Assembly: GCF_014898055.3 (NCBI RefSeq)
Contig: NW_023601433.1
Coordinates: 23,983,641 to 24,047,640 of the forward strand
DNA: 64,000 nucleotides
Source: Talpa occidentalis
Lineage: Eukaryota > Chordata > Mammalia > Eulipotyphla > Talpidae
Direction of reading: 5' to 3'
The notes below the pieces were generated by a model. That model ran no database searches. It was not told the DNA's origin and saw only the letters and a program-made list of their open reading frames with translations. Positions 1 to 11,797 of the stretch are shown here, piece by piece. The translations under genes were made by a program, and so were the position numbers. Position 1 is the stretch's first letter. The number at the start of each line of letters is the position of its first letter.

Positions 1-682
1 ACTCTTGCACAGAGTAGTCTTATAATCAAGAGATTTTATGAAAATTTTTTTCTACTTAAATGAAAAAAAAAATTACTTTTAATGCAAAGTGAATGCAACC
101 ATGGGAAAATTCAGGCAACTTTCCTTATAATAAGAACTGTACATCACCCGCCTTTCCAAAACCCAGTTAAAAGCATGCTCAAAGAGGCTTTTCTTTGACT
201 GAGTCATTCCCTTACTAGAGAGAGGTCTGTCCATTTGGCCTTGGTACCGTTGCTATTCCAAGATTTTTGTCTGTTTCATCCACTGTGCACAATTTGTTGA
301 CATGTCATTTTTCAGAGTAATTTCTTATAATTGTTTTAAATTTCAGAATGATCCATGGTAATCTTTCATTTCTGACTTTAGTCATTTGGATTGCACTGAT
401 TTTCTCTATTTATCAAGTCTCTAATTTATGCACGTCCATTGTACTTTTCATTATTTTCTTCTGCTCTGGAATTTTGCAAACATATTTTGAGACTACAGTT
501 TCCTCATATTTTAGGATTGCCCCATGAATCAATCTCTTTGTCACTATGTGGTCACCTGTTTATCTGCAATATTTTTTATTCTTCAGAATATCCACTTTTC
601 GTGATTGTAATCTAACTACTTCAAATTTCATGACTAGCATTTTATTAGTATTCGATTTCTCTTCACTTTTAAAATGAAAAGT
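1..682. other. Non-coding AT-rich sequence upstream of PTCHD3 exon 1
   Basis: No coding potential or recognised element was seen. The segment is matched in inverted orientation around 37.69-38.35 kb. Confidence 0.6.
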
Positions 683-937
683 GGGGCCTCCCCAGTGGCA
701 CAGCGGGTTGAACGCTGCACTGTGGAGCTGTCCCCGGCCCCGGCCACCGGCGAGGGTCCCACATGGCGCGGCAGACGTCTCCTGTCTCGCCCGCTGCTCC
801 CCTCAGCAGTGTATTTCAGCCAGTCTGCCTGTTCCGCTCCCCGCTCTGTCTCCGATGAATCCTCTCACCCTCCCACACATCTGGCCTGTACCCCAGTTCT
901 TGTATAAAAATAAACAAATCTAAAAAAATAAATAAAT
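683..937 (+). mobile_element. tRNA-derived SINE, copy a
   Basis: The head GGGCCTCCC..GTGGCACAGCGGGTTGA is followed by a body ending in TTGTATAAAAATAAACAAAT and an A-rich tail. The same family recurs throughout the window. This copy is also present at the corresponding place in arm B (37,436-37,682) and its allelic copy (47,230-47,484), so it predates the inverted duplication. Confidence 0.85.
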
Positions 938-1373
938 GAAATGAAAAGCCCCAGCAGGTCTTCAATCTGGCTTCTCTGATGTCATTCTCCCTTTTTGTCC
1001 AGGCCTCTGCTTCTCTCTGGGGATATATCAACACTCCCACCAGGCCACAGGATGGCACACCACGACTGATAACAGTATAGCAAATGCAGGCCCCTCAGGC
1101 GAATCCTAAGGGTGGAAGCACAGACCCAGCTGGAAACCATTTCCCCTCCACTAGGCCAGCTGTAAAACCTAGCTCTCCAGCAAAGTGCCCCGCTAGCCGC
1201 CCCCCACCTCATGCTGGCATGCACAGCGAGGTCAAAGTTCGCAGGAGCAGTGACCATTGGCACAGCCTCCCTGTGGATTCCTCCCGGGAGCCGCTGCAGG
1301 GAGGGGACTGGGCGCAACATCCAGTCACTGCTTTCTCCTTCTCTTGTTGAACAACTGGTCAGTCCTTCTGGAA

Positions 1374-2441
1374 ATGGGTGTCCATTCCTCCAAGGTTGCA
1401 CCCGAAGGGGGGTTCAAGCAAGGGGAGGCTTTAGGGGCTCAGAGGCCAGAGCAGGAGGACTGGCCCGAGCCAGAGTCTGAGAGCAGAGCAGATCCTGTGG
1501 CGGCGTCTCGACCCCAGAATCTCCCTGCCTCTGCGGGGCAGCCAGAGCAGGTCCTAGTGTCCAGTGAGGAACAGGAGCCTGTTTGCCGGGCTTCAGGGCC
1601 TTCCTCAGACCCACCCCGCCAGCCGTCTGAGAGAGGGGATTTACCAGTCCCGGAAGCCCAGGGGCAGCAGCCACCCCCTGGGAGGCTCCACTACCACACC
1701 AACTGCCTAGAGCAGCCCCTCGCCGGGGATTCCAGAGGATGGGGCTGGCTGTGGGCTCGCACCCCTGGCTCTTCCTGCAGGCTTCCCTGGCATTGACTGC
1801 TGTCCTGGGCACCGGTTTGATATACCTGCCCAGGGAGACGGAAGAGAACCTGGAGGAGCAGGACACCCCTTCGGGCAGCCCAGCCAAAGCCAAGCAGCAC
1901 TTCGTGCAGGCACATTTCTCCACCAATGAGTCCCACCTCTTCTCCCCATTGCGGTTCAGCACCGAGGTGAACTTCGCTTCCATCCTGGTGGTCTCCAACA
2001 CTGCCAATCTGCTGGATCAAGACATTTTCTCAGAAATGAGTCAACTGGACGAGGTGGTGCAGACGCTAACCATGCCCCTGGGAGATGGAACCCAGGTCCT
2101 CTACCCTCAGGTGTGTGCCAGGTACCAGAGCACCTGCATGCCCTCCAACCCACTCCTGTTCATCTGGCAGAAGAATAACAACATGGACCTGAAAAGCATC
2201 ACCTTCCCTATTTACAACACCTCCGCTGTGCCCCTCTACTTGGCCGGCCTCTTGGGAGGAACTGTCCTAGGTCCCGGCGCGGGGACAAGCCAGTTATGCC
2301 TGCAAGCCAACGCCATGCGGCTGCAGTACTACCTGAAGACTGCGGACCCCCAAGAACAGCGAGTGCAGCCAGAAGTGGCTGCTCGAGTTCCTGGACCAAA
2401 TTCACGCCATTGAAAAGTGCCTGGCCTTGAAGAACATCCAG
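1374..2441 (+). pseudogene. PTCHD3: PTCHD3 exon 1 (broken)
   Basis: This is the first coding exon of a patched-family (RND-like) multi-pass membrane protein, homologous by recognition to mammalian PTCHD3. The N-terminal part is acidic and proline-rich. The first membrane segment follows MGLAVGSH near 1,739, then an extracellular loop with the stretch [15 protein letters not shown]. Compared with its own inverted copy, it lacks one base near 1,721-1,724 (CTCGCCGGGG against CTCACCCGGGG) and has one extra base near 2,345-2,360, so the reading frame changes twice. The end ..KNIQ with CAG|GTGCCT at 2,441/2,442 is a credible donor in phase 0. The start is uncertain: ATG at 1,374 or 1,257 are candidates. 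The exon would feed exon 2 at 3,602. Confidence 0.85.
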
Positions 2442-3120
2442 GTGCCTGGGGCTGGGTTTAGAGGGAGGAGAAGGTAGAAGGGATAAGACCTGTCCAGGGA
2501 TGTGTCCACGCCTGGCTACTTGCTGGAGGCCTTGACTTAAAACCGGCTCTGCTCCACTCTCTTTGATGCTTAAGCCAGCTTTCTTCAAGGTACACCAAGG
2601 GAAGCCGCCAGCCTAGATACTGGGTCACATTCTAGTGGAAAACATTCATTCTACACCCCAGGGGTGGGCATGTTCAGGGCAGACATTGATCTTCAGGGTT
2701 CCTTTTGGTTTTCTAGTCAGAATGCTCTCACTTCACATGCGTGCTGTTTCTGGAGCCCCCGAAAACTTGCTTGGTGGCACTGGAAGAAAAAAAACAAACC
2801 TTTAAGCTGATGTTCCCTAGTGTTTTTGATAAACACAACTAGCTCAGATTTCTCAAGTATTTTCTAGCATCCTGCCAGGCACCTCAGAGGATGAGCAAAC
2901 CTGCTAATACTTTTGTCCAGGCCTGGTGAGAGACACCTGCTGGGAAAAGGCTTTGAATACCAGGCCTTGCTGAAATTATACTTTGTATTTAAATAGCAAA
3001 AGATAGCAACCTACTCGTCATTTCTAAAAAGCCAAAAATTTGTCAGTTATTAATGATTACACAGTATTAGAGAAAATTGAGAAATTGTATATTCGGGAAT
3101 GTTAAGCATTGGCTTATTTT
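2442..3120 (+). other. PTCHD3 intron 1, unique part
   Basis: Intronic sequence between the exon 1 donor and SINE copy b. No other element was recognised. It is matched in arm B at about 35.24-35.91 kb. Confidence 0.6.
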
Positions 3121-3385
3121 TTTTAAATAAAAATATATAATTATTTATACAAGCACTGGGCACAGTGAGATGCCGGGAGGGTCAGAGAATTCACCAGAGC
3201 CTGAGCGGGGAACAGATCAAGGAGACTGACGAAATACACTGCTGAGGGGAGCAGCGGGTGTAGCAGGAGAGGTCTGTTGTGTCAGGTGGGACCCTCACTG
3301 GTGGTCTGGGATCTAACCAGCGCAGCAGAGGCTGCCGACAGCTTCACAGCCCACCATTCAACCGCTGCACCACCAAGGGAGGCCC
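3121..3385 (-). mobile_element. tRNA-derived SINE, copy b
   Basis: Reverse-oriented SINE: the head GGGAGGCCC (reverse complement of GGGCCTCCC) lies at 3,377-3,385, and the A/T-rich tail lies at about 3,121-3,150. It is present in both inverted-repeat arms, so it was inserted before the duplication. Confidence 0.85.
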
Positions 3386-3598
3386 AAATATTGGATTTTT
3401 GAAAGAAATCTTAGAAAGCATGGCATGGATTGGTGGGGAAATTTTTTATTACCTTTATTCTAAAATCATAATTCACATATTTTAATCTTTTACCAAACTG
3501 TAACACGTTTCAGTCAATAAACTATAATATTTTGATACATCTTGTCACTCATACACAAATATTGTAATTAAGTTATTTACCCGCGTGTATTTTTATGA

Positions 3599-3724
<126 letters not shown>

Positions 3725-3739
3725 TAAAAAACCTTTATT

Positions 3740-5990
3740 AGTTTTTAAACTTAAAAAATATTTGTTGTAAGATATTTAACGTAACACGTGCCATTCTAAC
3801 CACTTTAAGTGTACAGTTCAGTGGCATCGGCCACATCCCCACGGCTGTGTACTGTCGTGACTGTTTCCAGTATCTTTCATAACCTGAAGGAGGAACTCTG
3901 TGACCAGTGAGCAGTGGCTTCTGCTGCTCTTCTCTCCTCCAGTCCTGATAAACCTTGACTCTATTCTTTCTATTAATTTGACTTTCTTAGATGTTTATGT
4001 CAATGGAATCATACATTTTTTGTGACTGACTTATTTCACTTATCATAATGCTTCCAGGGTTTTTCCTTGTGCACATGTGACAGCTTCATTCCACTCAATG
4101 GCTCTGTGCTCCATTGTATATGTGCTCCACAATATGGTCACCCACGGTCTTTTGTGGGCATGGAGTCTTTCCTTCTATTGACAATCGTAACACTGCAAGG
4201 AACATGGTGTGCTCATGTTAAGAGAATCATTTACAAGTGGAATTGGTGGGTTGCATGAGAATTCCATAGTCAGCTATTTGAAGAACTATCACATTGTTTT
4301 CCAGAGTCTACACCATTTTCGATCCCACCAGCAGTAGATAGGGGTTCCAGTTTTTCCACAGTCTCCCTATAAACCAACACTCAATTCTTTTTCCTTTTAT
4401 CGATTTTACCTCTCTTAGTTGGTGTCAAGTGGTATCTCATTGTGGTGATGATTCGCATTTCTGTAAATATCTGATCACTTTGATTGTCTTTTCAACTGTT
4501 TATCAGCCTCTTGTATATCCTCTTTGGAGAAATGTCTATCCAACTCCTTTGCCCTTCTTATAATTGGGTTGTTTGACCTTTTATTGTACACTCACGTTTT
4601 TCATTAGCACTTTGCATATTTCAGTTATTAATCCCCTTACAAGCTATATGACTAGCTGATTTTTTCTCCCTCTATATAGACTGTCTCTTCGCTTTCTTGA
4701 CAATGGCCTGTAATGATTAACATTATTTTTTTGAGGAAATCCAACATATCTATTTTTTTTGGTACTTATATTTTTGGTATTATATCTAAGTGTCCATCGA
4801 CAAGTCCAAGGTCATGCACATTGACCCTGTGTTTCCCTCTACAAGTTTTATGGTTTTAACTCTTTTATTTAGAATATTGATCAATGTCTATTTCAGTTCT
4901 GTTTATAGTATTTAGTAAGGTCCCAGCATCATCCTTGTGTACGTGAAGATCCAGTTTTCAAAAAAAACATTTATTGAAGAGAACTTTCCAGTTTGCTAGA
5001 CTTACTACACTTGTCAATCAACTGGCTATATTTATGGATTATTTCTGGACTCCCAATTCTATTCTGTCAGTCTGTATGTTATTTGCATGCTAGTACCACA
5101 TTGTTTTCATTACAGTACCACTTTGTAAGTTTTGAAATCTGGAAATCTCAGTCCTGCGAGATTTTCTTCTTTTTAGATTGCTTTGTATATACTGGGCTCC
5201 TTGCAATTTCAAGTGAATTGGAGGGTTGGCTCTTCCATTTCTGAAAAAGAAAAAAAAAGGAAATTGCAATTTCAATAGAAATTGTGTTGAATTAGTAGAT
5301 TGCTAGGTGATTGACATTTTAACAGTATTAATCCTTCACAACAACTAATGATGTTTTTCTATTAAATTAGGTTTTCTTTAGTTTCTTTCACCAGTGTTTT
5401 ATAATTTTCAGTTTATACATCTTTTACCTCTTGGTCAAATGTACTCCTAAGTATTTTCTTCTTATTGATGGTATTTAAATAGAATTGCTCTCTTAATTTC
5501 CTTTTGTAATTCCTTTTTGCACATAAATAGAAACAGCTGATTTTTATAAGATGTTCTGGTATCTTGCAGCTTTGCTGAATTTTTTGTAACTAGTAGTTTT
5601 CTTGTGGATGTGTTGGAATTTTCATATCTGTGAAATAGGATATTTACTTTTCTTCCTTTCCAGCTTGGATTCTTTTTATTCTATTCCTTGTCTAATTGCT
5701 CTGGCGAGCAATTCCAGCACAATGCTAAATCTCATCAGCATCTCTAAGTTTTACGTGTTTGTGTTGTGTGCGTGTTTGTTGGTTGGCTTTTTAGCTTTTC
5801 AGCTCCAGATTTTGTTATGTTCCTTTTGTTATGTTCCAGATTTTGTTATGTTAAGTTTTTCTATGTATATTATTATTTCATTCATATATTGTGTTCCCTG
5901 TCAGTGTTCTCCTTTAGCATTCTGAGCATATTTAAGACAGTGTTTCTTATAGTATTTGTCTAGTATGCCTTCCTCCTTTCCATACTGAAA
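3740..5990 (-). mobile_element. Old L1 fragment (ORF2 C-terminal region and 3' UTR)
   Basis: Read on the reverse strand, this is a diverged L1. Recognisable stretches include the region around GTGGTATCTCATTGTGG near 4,428 and the reverse-transcriptase-side text near 5,700 (ATTGCTCTGGCGAGCAATTCC). It parallels the younger L1 at 19.6-25.2 kb but with many differences and no open frame. It lies in both repeat arms. The arm A copy has no SINE at 4,679-4,701, where arm B carries one. Confidence 0.7.
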
Positions 5991-6412
5991 GACTACTTCC
6001 TGAGTTGGAGCAGGCACAAAGAGGAAAAGGAGCAGCAAATTTCTCGGCACAGGTGCTGAGTATATTCCTAATACTTTCCTTCCTTGGATGTGAATATATA
6101 TAACTGATTTTCCTGCTAGTGCTTTTGTAGATTCTTTTGACATCTCACCCTCCCTCTCTTTGTTATCAATAGGACTATCTTGTGTTTGTTTAGCTCAGGG
6201 ATTAAACACATTTGAGCATTCCATATTTTTTTGGCTTGGAATGAAATCATCTGGACAATAGTAAGATCTTCCCAAAAGAGTATGGCCTAATTGAACACCA
6301 TTCTATGGCAAGTAGTGGTATATTGAGCTTGTAAACTATTTCAAATTTGGCATTTTAGAAATGACAAAACTTATTATGCCAACTGTTAGATAAATTTCTG
6401 ATAAAATCTGGA

Positions 6413-6673
6413 AAATCTTTCTCTTCTCAAACATACTTTAATTGTTCTTGTGTTTAATAGACATCGTTATCTTTTAGAAAGATGAGGCCTCCTCCCCAAA
6501 CATACAGTTTTTGAAGTGTAATCATTTCCAATTTAGCCCATGCTGTCAAGTTATTCGAATATTCAGAAAATTGGCCATTTTGCTGCCAGGGATGCCTCAT
6601 TTTGACTGACCATTGGAATCGTGTGAGGAAAATTTTTGACACAATGATTCTGCAGCTTCATTGTAAACCTACT
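6413..6673. other. Unique sequence between arm A and the provirus
   Basis: About 260 bases between the end of the inverted-repeat homology and the left long terminal repeat. Nothing was recognised except the 6-bp target duplication CCTACT at 6,668-6,673. Confidence 0.5.
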
Positions 6674-7008
6674 TGTCCAGACCGCTGGAATTCGTAGGCA
6701 CAAAAAAGAGAAGGGCTGAGGGTTGAAATGAGGGGCTTGAGACAACTTGACGCTAGCGGTTGCTTCTTTATTTTTTCTTTACCTTCTCTTACTTTTCCCT
6801 GTCCTCTACCTTCCCTGACCTTCTCTCTGCTCCTCGTGCAGTAGCCTCCCAACCTTCTCGTGGTTCTCCTCTTATATCCTGGTAGCTCCTCCCATCGTAC
6901 CTCCCAGTCTCATTTGATTAACAGGAAAAACCTGTGGTTTCTCAGAAGGCAAAACTGTAAAGCGAAACTTAATTGATGGCACGTGTTGTGCAACACTGCC
7001 TCCGGACA
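6674..7008 (-). repeat. 3' LTR of the class II provirus
   Basis: 335 bases with TG..CA ends, starting TGTCCAGACC and ending CTCCGGACA on the + strand. It pairs with 13,441-13,780 and abuts the polypurine tract at 7,009. Confidence 0.9.
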
Positions 7009-7024
7009 TCTCCCCCTTTTTTCT
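7009..7024 (-). other. Polypurine tract of the class II provirus
   Basis: The + strand reads TCTCCCCCTTTTTTCT, which is AAAAAAGGGGGAGA on the proviral strand, directly next to the 3' LTR. In retroviruses this run primes plus-strand DNA synthesis. Confidence 0.85.
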
Positions 7025-7189
7025 TTTAATTGAGACACCTGGCCTCTCTTAGGTTGGCATATTCCATGACCAGCCTTACCTGTCATCGCTAATCTGGCGA
7101 TGTTGGTCCGGACCACTTTCTTAGGTTGGCCTGGAAGGGCTACGCTCTTACCCGTCTTTGGTGCTTATGTTCTCTAGGGCTACGTTGAC

Positions 7190-8090
7190 CCATCCGGATG
7201 CCACTGGGGAGTCCTGGTCAAGTACCACGGCACCAAGTACTTGCCTGACCACAATAGCACGTTCTTTCTTTCACTTCCATAGCCGACGGAGAAACCATAT
7301 GCCTAATGCACAAACAGCAACTCTGGAGGAGTCCTCTAAACCAGGCAATGAGACCCTCACTCGTAACAGGGGTAACCTGAGTGTTGTTAACAGTTATGAG
7401 CTGTCTCGCCAATTGAGCAGTCAGGTTCAGGAACTGGTGGTTCCAAGGTCCTCTGATTACACTATTTAACCTATTTACTTCCTTAGACATATTTTTCACC
7501 ATAACAGGAATTACACAAATAAAACAAAATGGTACACAGAAGGTTACAAGGCATGTGAGCAGTTAACAAAAGTCTGTCTGTCTCTTCTTACAATAGAGCT
7601 ATCTGCTGATTAAGCATCAGAAGTCCATTTCATAAATGTTCATTCATATTTTGCTATGTTGATAACACAAAAGCAACATTGGCAGCTAAATTGTTTATAG
7701 TGTCAGCATTTGCAGCAGCTTGAGTGACAGAGATGGCAGCAACAGCCACAGCCGTGGCCACCGCTATTGAAACAGCGACAACAGCTGCAGTGATGCCAAA
7801 ATCATGTCTCCTCCTAGGTAGAACAGGAAAAGGAAAGAAGTGCAGAAACATCCACGGGCATGATTAAAGTAGAAAGCAGACGAACCATCACCACCCTTTC
7901 CGCACTCTGGGTCCAGTAGGCAGAGAGGGCGCAGGGCTCCGCTGGACAGTTCAACACAATTGCATTTCCTGCATTATTGGAGAGGACAAAAAAGAAGGAG
8001 GACACAGGGAAACAACAGTAGATAGACTCTCTGATCTATTATTCTGGATACTAACAGATTGTTCAATGGTAGAACTAATGTTTGCAGATT
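7190..8090 (-). pseudogene. env remnant (transmembrane subunit)
   Basis: Only part of an envelope gene remains between pol and the polypurine tract. A basic PRRRH motif near 7,810 is followed by an alanine/valine-rich hydrophobic stretch. This looks like the cleavage site and fusion peptide at the start of a transmembrane subunit. The frame stops soon after and continues in other frames down to about 7,218. The surface subunit is almost absent: little more than 300 bases separate the end of integrase from the cleavage site, so a large internal deletion is likely. The piece is non-functional. Confidence 0.6.
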
Positions 8091-8299
8091 AAATGCCATT
8101 AAATAATTTCACCTCACCCTGACCCAGCAGGGCACTATCGAATGGCTTGGAAGCCAGAACAGTAGTAAGATTAGTGGCAAATATTTGCGGAAAAGTGGAA
8201 TCATGATGATTTTTGAGGAGCAAAAATGGCAGCTGTTGCACAATCACCCATCTTACTGACATCTGGGATGCTCGTGTCATCAAGGTTAGCAGGTTCAGG

Positions 8300-10860
8300 T
8301 ATATTGACAAACTGAACCAATCGAGCAAGAACCCATCGGGGTGCTTCCACATCCTGTGGGAAAAGACAAATGCTGCCAGGCAGCAGTATTAGTACTGGTG
8401 CGGGTGGTTGCCACTCATTATTGACCGGGTCCTTCCATCTTACTTGCAGCATTGTGACCTGCCGAGGGTCTGGCGACCAGTGCCGATCAGCAGCTGACCG
8501 CCCCTGGGTATCTAGGGTCAAAAATTAAGGGTAAAGAGAGCTGTAGTCAGAAGGTCCCTGGGGGAGTGTTCTCCCCCTGTTTGTTTTAAAAGCATCGTTT
8601 TCAGAGAACCATGGGCACATTCAAAAATACCCTGCCCCTGCGGGTTATATGGAATTCCCATTTTGTGCACAATGCGATGGACCGCACAAAAGGATGCAAA
8701 AACCTTACTGGTATAACGAGGACCATTATCTGTCTTAATACACATGGGCTGCCCATTACTGCAAATGGTTGTAGCAAATGTGAGCGGACATCAGAAGTCT
8801 TTTCACTGCAATGTGGGGAGGCGAAAAGAAAACCAGAGAATGTGTCGATGGAGACATGGACCAGGCTCTGTCGTCCAAAAGAGGGTACATGAGTCACATC
8901 GGTTTGCCAAATATGGTTAGGGAGGATGCCCTGGGTGTTAACTCCTGGGGGCGGCATAGCAGCTGGAGCAAAAGATGCAAACTTGTGACAGGCACAAACA
9001 ATGTCACGAGCTTGACGAGTCAACCCATAATGAACCTTAAGTGATGTGGCATTGGTGTGCAAGACTGCATGCTCTTCCATAGCACTCTGAAGTGCTGGAC
9101 AAATTAGATATCCCCTAGTAAGAGAATCAGCCGCGTCATTGCCAGCCACTAAAGGTCCTGGCAATGGGAGATGACCTCTGATGTGACCCACAAAAAGGTG
9201 ATGAATTCTCTTACAAATCAGTGTTTGCAACTGATGAAGGAGGGGTGCAATGGAGCTATGAACAGAAATATGAGCAACAGTTTCCAAAACATTTAAAGCA
9301 AGTACCAGATATTTGCTGTCAGAATACAAATTGATAGGTTATCGTGAGTAGGTCTCGAGAGCCGAGAGGACGGCGGTCGCCTCAATGACTTGGGCTGAAC
9401 CACTGGGCACCGAGACCACTTTCTGATCCCCTTCAGTGACAAAAGAGGCTGTACCATTACTGGAGCCATCTGTAAACACTGACCGCATCCCCACAATAGG
9501 TTCAGTAACGAGGATCCTGGGGAAACAGACTGGATGATTTTGTAAAAATTTGCATAAAGGGTTGCTAGGATAATGCGAATCAAAAAGCATTGAAGTGGTA
9601 AAATAAAGGATACTCCACGTTTCATCGTGGCATATTAACCACTGAATTTGTTCTTTGTTATAGGGGAGAATCACCGCTCCCGGGTGAGTACCTGAAAGAT
9701 GTAGACTGGAGTCCAGAGCCGTTGGTAAAATTCTGGCAACCGAATGAAAATAAGGCTCTAAGACTCATATTGGACAGATGTTAAGATGGATCAAATAAAC
9801 GGGACCATCTTGCCATATAAGCACTGTGGGAATAAGATTACTACACAATACTAAGACATCAAAAGGATGTGAGACAATCTATTTAAGGTCACCTGAGCTA
9901 GAGCCTTTTCCACTCTAGTAATCTCTTCACGAGCCTCCTGTGTAATGGCTTTAGGGGAAGTGGGGTCTGCATCTCCTTTCAACATGTCAAAAAGGGGCTT
10001 CAGCTCTCCCGATGTAATAGAGAGTGAAGAGCGAGTCCTTGCTAGATCGCCACATAGGCATTGGAAATCATGCAAGGTGTAAAGGTGAGCTACTGCCAAT
10101 TTTGGTACTGCTGGAGCATAACTGCTTTTACTCAAATGGTATCCTAAATACTGAAAAGGGTTAAGCCATTTGTAAATTCTCAGGAGCAATCTTTAGACCT
10201 GACATCAGTAAATTATTCTCCAGGTCCTGGAAACAGGCATACAGCATGTCGGACGTAGAAGCTGCCAGTAACAAATCATCCATATAATGATATACATGCA
10301 CCTGGGAATGTTTGACTCTAACAGGAGCAATGGCTCTGGAGACATAAATTTGGCAGTTAGTGGGACTGTTTGCCATACCCTGAGGAAGGCACACCCATTG
10401 ATATCTATCATGCGGGGCCACAGCATTAATGGCTGGGATAGAAAATGCAAATCGCTTGGAATCTTGATCATGTAATGGAATTGTGAAAAAACTATCCTTA
10501 AGATCAAGGATCAAGATATAATGATCTTTTGGAAATGGCCCCTGGAGAGGGAATGCCAGGTTGCACTGGTCCCATAATCTCCATAGTCGCATTCACTGTC
10601 CTAAGGTCCTGAAATAGTCTCCATTTTCCAGACTTCTTTTTGATAACAAAGATGGGTACGTATTCCAGGGGGAGGTAGACGGGACTATGTGTCCGGCCTG
10701 TAGCTGTTCTTCTACTATCATTCTTCCGGCCCCTAACTTCTCTTTCGGCAGGGGCCACTTTGGTACCCACACAGGTGTGTCAGATTTCCAGGTGATAGGA
10801 ATGGGCGTGGGTGGAGGCCTAATCACAGCGGCCCCTAAAAAACAGGGTAACCGAGCCCTC
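8300..10860 (-). pseudogene. pol remnant (reverse transcriptase, RNase H, integrase)
   Basis: In proviral order, a reverse transcriptase starts near 10,770 with the stretch [12 protein letters not shown]. It continues through [12 protein letters not shown] and LPQGMANSP to the catalytic YMDD motif around 10,280. RNase H shows FTDGSSNGTA near 9,470 and SDSKYL near 9,320. Integrase shows the zinc-binding H..H..C..C segment, WQTDVTH near 8,900, KTDNGP near 8,735 and NPQGQG..E near 8,650. Its C-terminal domain (VRWKDP..FPQD) runs near 8,440-8,340. These pieces lie in several frames broken by frameshifts and stops, so no enzyme can be made. Confidence 0.88.
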
Positions 10861-11765
10861 ATTTATCCCCCGCTTCCCTCATCACTTCCTGTAGATGAAA
10901 AAAGGGAGACTCTTGCTGTTGTTTACCCAAACCTTGTCCAGGCAGGTAGCCCTGATTAATCATCATTTGGCCAGCTGGACTATCCATGACTAATGAAGCC
11001 CCCATCTCCACCAGAATATCTCGTCCCCAGAGGTTCATGGGAATTCCAGGGAGGACATAAGGTTGAAATTGCCCAGTATAGCCTTCATTGTCCCTCCAGC
11101 AGAGCACAGTAGTACTCCTGGAAGGATTTTGGGATATTCCCAGACCCTGCAAGGAGGTGTAAGCAGTAGCCACGGGCCACTGTGAAGGCCAATGCTCCTT
11201 GGATATAATGGAAGTGTCTGCCTCAGTATCCAAAAGGCCCTTAAATGTTCTGCCATTAATTATCAATTCAATTAGAGGCCTCTTATCTAATGTCAAAGCC
11301 AAATTCACAAGAGGGTTGCCTGAAGAAACAAAACCTTCAGCACTGCGAATTACATGGTGGACTTTTCCATCACTGGCTAATCTTGGTAATGGTAAATTTG
11401 AGCTATTCTGTCAACAGGGGATATAGAGATAACTCCATGAGAAACAGACACAGGCATCTTAATTTCTCCATTGCAAACTGTATCAACGAGGCCTGGGATG
11501 ACCTGAAGGCCTTTGAGGGCACTGGAGCTGCGGCCGTTATTAGTCCCACAATTCCATCGGGGAGAGGACCATACTGGCCCGTAGGTAAGCATTGCACTCC
11601 CATGCTAGCAGTCAGAACAGTGTATGCGGAGACACTCAAATTGAATCTGCCACTTCCTGGGGAGGTGCGGAAAAGTTTAGAGAAAAACTTTGCCTCATTT
11701 GGGGATTGCTGTGAACGGCCCCTATAATTGGATGAGGGGGTCGCCAGGGCTGTGCCCTCCCCCAC
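10859..11765 (-). pseudogene. pro remnant (dUTPase and aspartic protease)
   Basis: The upstream half resembles a retroviral dUTPase: LSVSAYTVLT, then GRSSSALKGLQVIPG..GEIK in a different frame, so a frameshift splits it. The downstream half is a retroviral aspartic protease with LLDTEADTS near 11,235, where the catalytic Asp-Thr-Gly triad reads Asp-Thr-Glu. It ends with a glycine-rich segment (GYLPGQGLGK). A dUTPase fused ahead of protease is typical of betaretroviruses. Both halves are inactive as they stand. Confidence 0.85.
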
Positions 11766-11797
11766 GAGTTTCCCGGCTGCACTCCCATCCGGGGGGG

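Noticed and set aside
683..937. tRNA gene at SINE heads
   Set aside because: The tRNA-like head is part of a repeated SINE with a long body and A-rich tail, and no complete cloverleaf is kept.
8601..9329. Intact retroviral enzyme gene
   Set aside because: The 242-codon frame joins the end of RNase H and the start of integrase but lacks later catalytic residues, which lie in another frame. It is a decayed fragment.
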